Shown: positions 1-8,452 of the stretch, piece after piece
Layout: every line of letters begins with the position of its first letter
Position numbering within the stretch: the first letter of the stretch is position 1
Assembly (NCBI GenBank): GCA_026169575.1
Contig: JAPFCT010000395.1
Span: 1-8,470, forward strand
Source of the DNA: Faecalimonas sp.
Lineage (GTDB): Bacteria; Bacillota_A; Clostridia; Lachnospirales; Lachnospiraceae
Reading direction: 5' to 3'
DNA: 8,470 nt
Notes under the pieces: generated by a model
Database searches by the model: none
Told to the model about the DNA's origin: nothing
What the model saw: only the letters and a program-made list of their open reading frames with translations
Program-made: the position numbers and the translations under genes

Positions 1-2855
<2,855 letters not shown>

Positions 2856-2863
<8 letters not shown>

Positions 2864-2881
2864 CAAACTTTGTAATACAAA
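2856..2881. promoter_or_regulatory. Two adjacent palindromes, candidate operators of lacZ
   Basis: On the plus strand TTTGTctACAAA (2856-2867) and TTTGTAaTACAAA (2869-2881) lie one base apart. The first covers the -35 box of the lacZ promoter and the second lies just upstream of it. Their shared core TTGT-n-ACAA resembles the TnGTnnnACnA operators of GntR/FadR-type regulators, but no such regulator gene is in the window. Regulation of lacZ by this site is inference. Confidence 0.4.
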
Positions 2882-2916
2882 ACAAATGGCTGTTCACTGC
2901 AAAGCAGCTTAGTTCT

Positions 2917-3696
2917 TCAACTTTCTTCTGTGTCCGATATAATTTTCCCCTTCATATACAACATACATCCCGCGGAGGCGGCCGGCACTGTCAAAAGACA
3001 TGCGATTGCACCAAACAGCATTGCAGACATCCCCTGAAACAGCATTTTAGAATTTAGGATCACCTCTGCTGTATAGTTTACATTCTTCAAATAGAAAAAG
3101 AGCAGCAGAGAATCTCCGAGATAAGCAAAAAACAATGTGTTTACTGTCGTTCCGATGATATCCTTTCCGATCTGAAGTCCCGAATGATACAGCTCACGTC
3201 TGCTCATATCCGGCTTATGCAGGATCACTTCATGCAGCGAGGATGTGATCGACAATGCCGTATCAAGCACTGCCCCCAGTGTGCTGAGCAGTACCATACA
3301 CACGGTGATCTGAAGCATGTTGATATGTAAGTTCGTATTATAATAGTACATAACATCTTCCTGGATCGCCTGGATCTCATTGAGTCCACCGCTTCTTGCA
3401 TCCCACAAAAAGAGAAAGATTGCCGCAAACAAGAAGAGCATGACTGCCCCCGTCACGAGGAAAGCAACTTTCGTCTTCAGATTTTTACCGTTTTGTTTTA
3501 ATAACGTAATATAGCTGATCATCCCTGCTGCAATTCCGGTAATAATCACCGGGGAATGCCCACCCGCCATCAAAATGATCGCAAGTGACAATACAAGCGC
3601 ATTTCCGGCAAGTGACATCACAGACACTGCCCCGCGGTCTCCTCCTATCACCATCATCAGCGCAAATAAAATCAATGCAAGTATTCCAATCATCAT
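2917..3696 (-). CDS. YibE/F family integral membrane protein (shorter partner)
   Basis: A 259-residue, strongly hydrophobic protein with about seven predicted membrane segments (roughly residues 2-18, 24-44, 48-66, 76-97, 128-146, 180-203, 220-244). Family hallmarks are the GDRG motif at 19-22, LGAVLDTALSITSSL (140-154) and the GKDIIGTTVNTLFF stretch (177-190). It resembles the membrane half of the longer partner encoded just upstream but lacks that protein's extracytoplasmic domain. The start ATG overlaps the partner's TGA (ATGA, 4 bp), with GGAGG about 9 nt upstream inside the partner's last codons, so translational coupling is likely. A second ATG follows immediately and could also serve. 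YibE/F proteins are sometimes called putative transporters, but no substrate is established to my knowledge. I see no strong terminator after the gene, so read-through into lacZ is possible. Confidence 0.85.
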   Translation of the reverse strand: MMIGILALILFALMMVIGGDRGAVSVMSLAGNALVLSLAIILMAGGHSPVIITGIAAGMISYITLLKQNGKNLKTKVAFLVTGAVMLFLFAAIFLFLWDARSGGLNEIQAIQEDVMYYYNTNLHINMLQITVCMVLLSTLGAVLDTALSITSSLHEVILHKPDMSRRELYHSGLQIGKDIIGTTVNTLFFAYLGDSLLLFFYLKNVNYTAEVILNSKMLFQGMSAMLFGAIACLLTVPAASAGCMLYMKGKIISDTEES

Positions 3697-4928
3697 CTGT
3701 CTTCCCTCCGATCTTTTCTAATTCTTCCAGTCTTCATAAACACAGCTCCGAAAAATATAGAGACCGGGATTGCCAGTACGATCCCGATACTTTCCACCAG
3801 AAAGCAGCAGATCTCATACGGGATATGCAGCAGGAGAATCGTAAAGAAATCCACATCATTATTCATTCGGATCAGGAAGGTCGGAATCTGGCTGCACGCA
3901 AATACAAACAGCAGCACATTCATCATCGTTCCCATAATATCATATCCGATTTCTCTTCCTGAGCGGATCAGTTCCCGCACAGAGACAGACGGATTCTTCC
4001 TTGCGATTTCCCCAAGCGCCGATGAGATCGTCACAGCAACATCCATGATCGCCCCAAGTCCTGCCAGCATTACTTCTGCACGGAATAATTCTCCCGGATC
4101 ATCCATACTCCCGAGATATTCCATCGAAGAATAGTCAAGCCCTCCGGTGTATTGCATCGTCAGATCAAACATCCCCATGATCAGCGCCAAAACACCCAGC
4201 GTAGAAAAAACTGCCGCCCATGTTTTCTTATGAAATCCATTCAGGATTACAAGTGGTACTACCGCAAACAAAACGGTCATAAAATTGCAGACTGCGATCA
4301 CTTCTCTTCCCTGCAAAAAGCCGGTAAAGCCAAGAACAAAGATCCCGAGATTTGCCACAACTGTAAGAATCGTGAGCAGCCCTTTCTCCCTCGTTACGAT
4401 AAGCAGGAGAAGCATGAGCGCCCCGGAAAGCGCCGCCAGATGTGTGTCTCTTTTCAGACTTTTGATCGTACCTTTCAGTGAATCCCCTTCAAGTGCCACA
4501 AGCACTTTATCTCCTTTTTGATACTTCTGATCAAGTACCCCTGAGTAAGAATATTCGTTGCTCAACCGCACTGTTTTCCCTTTCTTCTCCCCATTTAACA
4601 AAATTCCTTTGATCTGCTGTGCATAATAGGGTTCCCGTTCCCCGTGGACATCTTCTTCATTCCTGCTTTCCTTTGTCTTTACTTCTGTGATCTTTGCGAC
4701 CGGCGTCTTATACAGCCACGCATCGTTTGCCACAAGAAGAAGCACAAAAAGATAGACAAGCGCCGCAGCGAGCATTCTTTTTCTCTGCTTTTCTGCCAGC
4801 ATCCATATCCAGCCTTTCTTCACCGTCCCCCACATGTTTTCTTTTCTCTCTGGGCAGATCTGCCCGCCGTCACAGCCCTTCTCCTGTGTTTCACGGGACT
4901 TCTGATTCTGTTTTTCTTCTTCCTTCAT
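3693..4928 (-). CDS. YibE/F family membrane protein with extracytoplasmic domain (longer partner)
   Basis: A 411-residue protein, first gene of a two-gene operon. It has an unusually long charged N-terminal stretch (1-51), a first membrane helix at about 52-68, a soluble domain at about 70-160 that is probably outside the membrane (contains SNEYSYSGVLDQKYQKGDKV), then about seven membrane segments. Family signatures are GLGAIMDVAVTISSALGE (290-307) and GREIGYDIMGTMMNVLLF further on, matching the equivalent motifs in the shorter partner. The ATG at 4926-4928 is chosen because GGGAGA (4935-4940) lies 6 nt upstream and a good promoter precedes it; a later Met32 is possible but lacks a clear ribosome site. 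The pair probably forms a complex in the cytoplasmic membrane. Function is unknown. Confidence 0.85.
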   Translation of the reverse strand: MKEEEKQNQKSRETQEKGCDGGQICPERKENMWGTVKKGWIWMLAEKQRKRMLAAALVYLFVLLLVANDAWLYKTPVAKITEVKTKESRNEEDVHGEREPYYAQQIKGILLNGEKKGKTVRLSNEYSYSGVLDQKYQKGDKVLVALEGDSLKGTIKSLKRDTHLAALSGALMLLLLIVTREKGLLTILTVVANLGIFVLGFTGFLQGREVIAVCNFMTVLFAVVPLVILNGFHKKTWAAVFSTLGVLALIMGMFDLTMQYTGGLDYSSMEYLGSMDDPGELFRAEVMLAGLGAIMDVAVTISSALGEIARKNPSVSVRELIRSGREIGYDIMGTMMNVLLFVFACSQIPTFLIRMNNDVDFFTILLLHIPYEICCFLVESIGIVLAIPVSIFFGAVFMKTGRIRKDRREDR

Positions 4929-4960
4929 ATACGTTCTCCCATATCATTTGATTTTTATTT

Positions 4961-4989
4961 ATCGTATTCAGTTTACTATCATTTGTCAA
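4961..4989 (-). promoter_or_regulatory. Probable promoter of the yibE-yibF operon
   Basis: On the minus strand a perfect -35 box TTGACA (4984-4989) is followed after 17 bp by TACGAT (4961-4966), 4 of 6 to the -10 consensus. The predicted start is near 4954, giving a leader of about 25 nt with GGGAGA 6 nt before the ATG. The -35 box lies inside a 9-base direct repeat (plus strand TGTCAAGCC at 4984-4992 and 5022-5030), which may matter for regulation. Confidence 0.65.
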
Positions 4990-5088
4990 GCCAGTCCATC
5001 TGGAACTTCCGGCTCCTTGTCTGTCAAGCCTGGAAGCCTCTCTGTTTGTCGTGACATCTCATATTGTTTTCTGCCGGACAGCAAAACA

Positions 5089-5154
5089 GAGAGCATAGTT
5101 CTGTATACGCTCCCACTTTTCCAGGGGAAGCATACCATACAGAACCACGCTCTC
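5089..5154 (-). terminator. Long hairpin terminator downstream of degV
   Basis: Two 18-base arms (5089-5106 and 5137-5154) are complementary except for two positions that become G-U pairs in minus-strand RNA, so the whole stem can form in the degV transcript. It begins 27 nt after the degV stop and is followed by UGUUUUGCU. On the plus strand the same two positions become A-C mismatches and no T-run follows. The 30-nt interior can form a second stem (GGGAG against CUUCCC) with partial overlap of the outer arms. It is longer than a typical intrinsic terminator. Confidence 0.7.
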
Positions 5155-5181
5155 CACAATGATCTTAGAACATTTGATTTT

Positions 5182-6027
5182 TTATTTTTCTGCCTTTTTC
5201 TTAACAAAGCTGATCGCCACGCACGCCGGTCCGACATGTGTCCCGATGATCCCGCCTACCGGATACAGATGATAGTCTGTCAGACCATATTTTTCCACGG
5301 TCTCTTTCATGAACTTTTCACCGATTTCTCTGTCTGATGTATATCCGAAATAAACCGGTTCCTTCTCATCGATCTCATAAGATTCATATTCTTTCCACAA
5401 GTATTTCATGCCGCCGTTTCTTCCACGTGCCTTGCCAAGCATCGTAAGCTCCCGGTCTTTTAACTCGATCACCGGCTTGATCTGAAGAACATTTCCGAGT
5501 ACCGCAAGCGCCGCCGGAATCCGCCCGCCCTTTTTGAGGTAAGTAAGCGTATCTAACATTCCGCATACCGTCACACGTCTTTTCAGGTCTTCTATTGTCT
5601 CAACGATCTCTGCCATAGTTTTTCCTTCTGCACGCATCTTTACCGCCCTCTGCACAAGAAAACGCTGTGTAACGATCGCCTGCTCGGAATCAATGATCCA
5701 TATTTTGTCGTACTCACTCATCTGTTTTGCAAGATTTGCCGCATTGACTGTTCCGCTCAATCCGCTCGAAAGAGTAATCACAAGTACTTCCTCATCTGCT
5801 TCTTTTGCCTCTTCATATAACCGCAGAAACTCCTCCGGGGATGGCTGGCTTGTGACCGGAAGTTCCTTCTCTTCAGCAAGCTTCTCAAAAAAATGAACAA
5901 AATCTTCTTCTGTCTCTAATGGAAAATCTCCGTCTGAAAACTTTGTCTTCAGCCAGACGATCCGAATACCCATCTCCTCTGCTTCCTGCTTTGTAATATC
6001 CGAAGCAGAATCCGTAATAATCATCAT
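5182..6027 (-). CDS. DegV family fatty-acid-binding protein (FakB-like)
   Basis: A 281-residue soluble protein of normal DegV length. DegV/FakB proteins hold one fatty acid in a buried pocket and, in the studied cases, present it to the fatty-acid kinase FakA for phosphorylation, feeding exogenous fatty acids into phospholipid synthesis. Motifs in order: TDSASDI (5-11), TSQPS (59-63, with the Thr that usually contacts the carboxylate), SSGLSGT (87-93), LKKGGRI and LQIKPVI in the middle, and GTHVGPA (262-268, with the conserved His). AAGGAGG (6037-6043) lies 9 nt before the first of two consecutive ATG codons. The gene is monocistronic by layout, ending in a long hairpin, and is divergent from a tetR-family gene with shared control DNA. 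No fakA is in the window, so the kinase would be encoded elsewhere. Ligand specificity cannot be read from the sequence. Confidence 0.92.
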   Translation of the reverse strand: MMIITDSASDITKQEAEEMGIRIVWLKTKFSDGDFPLETEEDFVHFFEKLAEEKELPVTSQPSPEEFLRLYEEAKEADEEVLVITLSSGLSGTVNAANLAKQMSEYDKIWIIDSEQAIVTQRFLVQRAVKMRAEGKTMAEIVETIEDLKRRVTVCGMLDTLTYLKKGGRIPAALAVLGNVLQIKPVIELKDRELTMLGKARGRNGGMKYLWKEYESYEIDEKEPVYFGYTSDREIGEKFMKETVEKYGLTDYHLYPVGGIIGTHVGPACVAISFVKKKAEK

Positions 6028-6050
6028 GTAAAATTTCCTCCTTCAACAGA

Positions 6051-6079
6051 TTGACAACCTCTGTCTGATTTTTTAAAAT
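6051..6079 (+). promoter_or_regulatory. Promoter of the tetR-family gene (TTGACA-17-TAAAAT)
   Basis: A perfect -35 box TTGACA (6051-6056) and a 5-of-6 -10 box TAAAAT (6074-6079) are spaced by 17 bp. The predicted start is near 6086, about 90 nt before the ATG, and falls inside a palindrome (6083-6098). This suggests negative autoregulation, which is inference from position. Confidence 0.7.
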
Positions 6080-6082
6080 AGA

Positions 6083-6113
6083 TGATACAAATATATCAAT
6101 ACGATACTATATC
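6083..6113. promoter_or_regulatory. Two palindromes in the tetR-degV control region, candidate TetR operators
   Basis: TGATA-caaata-TATCA (6083-6098) and GATA-cta-TATC (6103-6113) are imperfectly related inverted repeats with GATA/TATC half-sites. The first lies over the predicted tetR start site; the second overlaps the likely degV -10 box. One regulator bound here could repress both genes. The stretch is A+T rich, so chance palindromes are not excluded. Confidence 0.45.
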
Positions 6114-6133
6114 ATATCTGTAAGAAAAATCAA
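6106..6133 (-). promoter_or_regulatory. Likely degV promoter (TTGATT-16-TATAGT)
   Basis: On the minus strand TTGATT (6128-6133) and TATAGT (6106-6111) are spaced by 16 bp, 4 of 6 and 5 of 6 to consensus. The -10 box overlaps the palindrome at 6103-6113. The leader to the degV ATG would be about 70 nt. It is weaker than the opposing tetR promoter, and other AT-rich combinations are possible. Confidence 0.45.
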
Positions 6134-6176
6134 TGCAGAAACTTACAAATGAAACAAAACAGGAGATTTTGTATCT

Positions 6177-6698
6177 ATGAAACGAACCCAAAATACAAGC
6201 GACTTTCTAAAAGAATGCATCGCCGATTCTCTTCTGAGACTTCTGCGCGCAAAACCTCTGGAGTCCATCACGATCCGTGAGATCACCGAACTGGCAAATG
6301 TAAGCCGCGTCACCTACTATCGAAATTTTACTTCCAAGGAAGATGTCATTGAATTTAAGCTGGACAAACTGATGACAGACTGGATCGAGCAGGAAAAAAC
6401 TTCCGGCAGTACTTCTGCCTGCGAACTTGCAGTGCGCTTCTTCCAGTTTTTTTATTCGATCCGGGATGTCGTACAGACTTTGATCCAGGCAAAGCTGTCG
6501 CTTCTCGTACTCAATACCCTGATCACACACTTTGGCGATATTCTGACGCAGGACTGCAGTGAATATTACCGGCAGATTTTTATCTCTTTCGGATTGTGCG
6601 GGGTCATCCTTACCTGGATGGACACCGGCATGCAGGAATCCCCGGAAGAGATGGGTAAGATCGTCACGGAGACATTCTTTCCCCCGGAACATTCATAG
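6177..6698 (+). CDS. TetR/AcrR family transcriptional regulator (DhaS-like C-terminal domain)
   Basis: A 173-residue regulator. The N-terminal DNA-binding domain spans about residues 8-56, with the helix-turn-helix at about 31-51 (SITIREITELANVSRVTYYR, then NF), a standard TetR pattern. The C-terminal half has the FGLCGVILTWMDTGMQ and SPEEMGKIV pattern that I associate with the TetR_C_8 domain of DhaS-type regulators. It lacks membrane segments and acts on DNA in the cytoplasm. The start ATG has AGGAGA 10 nt upstream; no competing start is better. It is divergent from degV with 149 bp between starts, containing promoters for both and two palindromes, so degV and tetR itself are the most likely targets. 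The effector may be a fatty acid or acyl compound, by analogy with its neighbour only. It is convergent with a small membrane protein gene, 2 bp from stop to stop. Confidence 0.9.
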   Translation: MKRTQNTSDFLKECIADSLLRLLRAKPLESITIREITELANVSRVTYYRNFTSKEDVIEFKLDKLMTDWIEQEKTSGSTSACELAVRFFQFFYSIRDVVQTLIQAKLSLLVLNTLITHFGDILTQDCSEYYRQIFISFGLCGVILTWMDTGMQESPEEMGKIVTETFFPPEHS

Positions 6699-6700
6699 AC

Positions 6701-7006
6701 TTATTTCAGCAGCTCCCCCAGGGGCTGCTGCTCTGTGATGGCCTGTATGATCTTTTCACTGTCGCATTCTCCGACAGATGTCTTTTCATAATCCATTCCC
6801 GCAAAAAGCAAAAATAACATCAGACTGACGCAGACGCGGAGCACAAATGTAGAATGTACCTGCGGCTCCTCCTTTCCGTAGAGCTGACCATACGCTCCTT
6901 TGCAGCGTGGATGCACTGCCGGATCTGACATGTGCTCTTCTGAATACAGTGTTCTTGCCTGTGCCAGCAATTCTTTCCGTCTCTTTTCTGCCTCATTCAT
7001 AGCCAT
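6701..7006 (-). CDS. Small single-pass membrane protein, unknown function
   Basis: I do not recognise a named family. The 101-residue product has a charged helical N-terminus (NEAEKRRKELLAQARTLYSE, residues 4-23), a short middle with AVHPRCKGAYGQLYG (30-44), one predicted membrane helix at about 53-71 (TFVLRVCVSLMLFLLFAGM), and a polar C-terminus (72-101) with an amphipathic helix-like tail. The frame stays open upstream as far as the hisIE stop, but Met29 of that longer reading is the start taken here (7004-7006) because AGGAGG (7012-7017) lies 5 nt before it, whereas earlier starts run through the hairpin at 7044-7078. The order (positive charges, helix, then acidic tail) suggests the N-terminus is inside, giving an outward C-terminus. 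No other domain or catalytic motif is visible. It follows hisIE on the same strand after a hairpin, so co-transcription is uncertain. Its last codons form a hairpin near the convergent tetR stop. Confidence 0.75.
   Translation of the reverse strand: MAMNEAEKRRKELLAQARTLYSEEHMSDPAVHPRCKGAYGQLYGKEEPQVHSTFVLRVCVSLMLFLLFAGMDYEKTSVGECDSEKIIQAITEQQPLGELLK
6707..6730. terminator. GC-rich hairpin between convergent genes, inside the 3' end of the small membrane gene
   Basis: Plus strand CAGCAGCTCC and GGGGCTGCTG pair over 10 bp (one U-G) around a CCCA loop. It begins 8 nt after the tetR stop, the right place to end or stabilise the tetR transcript, but no U-run follows on either strand, so intrinsic termination is doubtful. 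It also encodes residues QQPLGELL of the opposing gene. Confidence 0.4.
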
Positions 7007-7011
7007 AGCTA

Positions 7012-7017
7012 CCTCCT
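7012..7017 (-). promoter_or_regulatory. Ribosome binding site fixing the start of the small membrane protein
   Basis: AGGAGG, 5 nt before ATG at 7004-7006 on the minus strand. No comparable site precedes the upstream in-frame ATG codons. Confidence 0.75.
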
Positions 7018-7043
7018 GGAATTCTTTTCTCTGCACAATAACA

Positions 7044-7078
7044 GTGGGCATATACTTCCCAATAAAGTATATGCCCAC
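7044..7078 (-). terminator. Perfect 14-bp hairpin after hisIE, probable terminator
   Basis: Arms GTGGGCATATACTT (7044-7057) and AAGTATATGCCCAC (7065-7078) are perfectly complementary with a 7-nt loop. It lies 57 nt after the hisIE stop. In minus-strand RNA it is followed by UGUUAUUGUG, a moderate U-rich tail; the plus-strand tail AUGUACUUUC is poorer. It also lies 37 nt upstream of the small gene's start, so an alternative role as an operator or leader hairpin of that gene is possible. Confidence 0.55.
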
Positions 7079-7135
7079 ATGTACTTTCACAGACCAGGCG
7101 GTTATGCTTCCTCCATTTCTTTCACACGCTGTCGG

Positions 7136-8416
7136 TTATCTTTCTGCAAGTTCTTTGATAATATCCTGCCACTTAATCCCGCGCTCCACCATCAGAACCA
7201 TAGCATGGTAGAGAAAATCAGAAATCTCGCATTTAATTTCTTCCGGATTTGGATTTTTGGCGGCGATGATCAATTCGGTCGCCTCCTCACCGACTTTTTT
7301 TAGGATCTTATCAATCCCTTTGTCAAACAAGTAATTTGTATAAGAACCATCCGGATTTCTCTTGCGCTCCAGGATCTTCTCATAGACAGTCTCAAACACC
7401 TGAAGCGGATTTGTTCCGTCATAGTCCGTACCGACAAGCGGCTGGAAAAAACAGGTTGGATTCCCCGTTCTGCATGCCGGTCCAATCTGCTCTACCTTCG
7501 CAAGCAGCGCATCCTTGTCACAGTCGATCGTAAGCGCCTTCACATACTGGTAGTGTCCATTCTCCTCCCCCTGCACTTTGATCTTTTTTGTTTCCTTATC
7601 ATAATAAGTCATTTTTCCGGTCTTGATCGTATTGTAGAACGCTTCCTTATCCATGTGGGAAAACATCAGCACTTCACCAGTCTTATAACTTTGGACGATC
7701 ACCGGGAGAAGTCCTTTTTCATCAAGCTGAAACTCGGAGAATTCCATCATGCTCTCAAAAGAAGTCATCTTGATATTTTCCTTTGCACACTGCTCTTTAA
7801 ACGCAATAAAATCCATTGTCGTCCGGCTTACATAAGCTCCGGAAAGCCCTTTGACTCCCGGACATTTCAGGATTTTGAAAAGTTCTGATTCTTCACTGGT
7901 ATCTGTGAGCACCACGCACGGAATATCTGTCACATTCATGACAGAGTCCAGATCCAGTCTGTGCATGAATAAGATTTCACTGCTGCACTCCTCGATCAGA
8001 TGCTGCTGTTTAAAAAGTGCATCAAAATCATTGAGAGAAACCGAGATTTTTTCTTTTCCAAATCTTCTGGATGCCTCCTCGATCAGTTCAAACGAAACTG
8101 CTTTGGAAAAATTTAACACCGCCCGCTTTGCTCCGGCATACAGAATTTTCTTGATATCTTCCTGCCGTTTGATGTTTCCTCCTGCGATCATCGGGATCCG
8201 TATCACCCGGTTGATCTTCCGCATGATCTCGATCGCTTCTTCATGCTCCTCATCCGAAGAAGAGAGATCAAAAACCAGCAGTTCATCTGCTCCGTGATCA
8301 CTGTAATATTTTGCCAGAGAGACAGCATCTTCTGAAAGGACCTCTCTGTCATCAAACCATTTCACTGCCTTCCCTTCATCAATGAAAATACAAGGAATTA
8401 ATTTTTTGTAACTCAT
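7136..8416 (-). CDS. hisIE: Histidine biosynthesis HisIE with degenerate HisF-like N-terminal domain
   Basis: A 426-residue, three-part cytoplasmic protein. Residues 1-225 resemble HisF/HisA barrels (KKLIPC at 4-9, YYSDHGADELLVFDL at 37-51, GGN at 79-81) but lack the HisF catalytic aspartates (Phe11 and Asn129 at the aligned positions), so this part is probably not an active cyclase. Residues 235-325 are HisI, phosphoribosyl-AMP cyclohydrolase: DCDKD (298-302) and cysteines 299, 315 and 322 provide the usual Mg and Zn ligands, but the usual SRSR and ACHTG motifs are altered (YYDKETKK, ACRTG). Residues 336-426 are HisE, phosphoribosyl-ATP diphosphatase, with intact KVGEEATE (374-381) and EISDFLYH (397-404). 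HisE then HisI catalyse steps 2 and 3 of the pathway. The ATG at 8414-8416 is preferred over a TTG eight codons earlier because AAAGGAG lies within codons 3-5 of that longer reading. Confidence 0.9.
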   Translation of the reverse strand: MSYKKLIPCIFIDEGKAVKWFDDREVLSEDAVSLAKYYSDHGADELLVFDLSSSDEEHEEAIEIMRKINRVIRIPMIAGGNIKRQEDIKKILYAGAKRAVLNFSKAVSFELIEEASRRFGKEKISVSLNDFDALFKQQHLIEECSSEILFMHRLDLDSVMNVTDIPCVVLTDTSEESELFKILKCPGVKGLSGAYVSRTTMDFIAFKEQCAKENIKMTSFESMMEFSEFQLDEKGLLPVIVQSYKTGEVLMFSHMDKEAFYNTIKTGKMTYYDKETKKIKVQGEENGHYQYVKALTIDCDKDALLAKVEQIGPACRTGNPTCFFQPLVGTDYDGTNPLQVFETVYEKILERKRNPDGSYTNYLFDKGIDKILKKVGEEATELIIAAKNPNPEEIKCEISDFLYHAMVLMVERGIKWQDIIKELAER

Positions 8417-8428
8417 TTTTATAATTCG

Positions 8429-8435
8429 CTCCTTT
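8429..8435 (-). promoter_or_regulatory. Ribosome binding site deciding the hisIE start
   Basis: AAAGGAG lies 12 nt before ATG 8414-8416 on the minus strand, a slightly long spacing. An in-frame TTG at 8438-8440 sits directly upstream of this site and would place it inside the coding region, which argues against TTG as the start. Confidence 0.6.
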
Positions 8436-8452
8436 ATCAATTTCAGACCACT

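Noticed and set aside
2881..2910. Possible terminator after yibF (CTGC-ttt-GCAG and GCTG...CAGC)
   Set aside because: Stems are only 4-6 bp and no U-run follows directly, so I do not call a terminator.
5022..5027. Second TTGACA on the minus strand upstream of yibE
   Set aside because: No acceptable -10 box lies 16-18 bp downstream; the sequence there is GC-rich (TCCAGA region).
4644..5054. 136-codon plus-strand frame over the 5' end of yibE
   Set aside because: Antisense to a gene with clear family motifs; the product is a Phe/Leu/Ser-rich shadow with no start context.
6207..6692. 161-codon minus-strand frame opposite tetR
   Set aside because: It is a shadow of the TetR frame, which has a clear helix-turn-helix, promoter and ribosome site; the antisense product shows no motif.
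7007..7090. Upstream extension of the small membrane protein to an ATG at 7088-7090 (129 residues)
   Set aside because: The extension is encoded by the perfect hairpin and lacks a ribosome site, while AGGAGG stands 5 nt before the internal ATG at 7006.
8417..8440. TTG start giving an 8-residue longer HisIE
   Set aside because: The only ribosome binding sequence is inside this extension, and HisF-like proteins normally begin a few residues before the KKLIPC-type strand, matching the later ATG.
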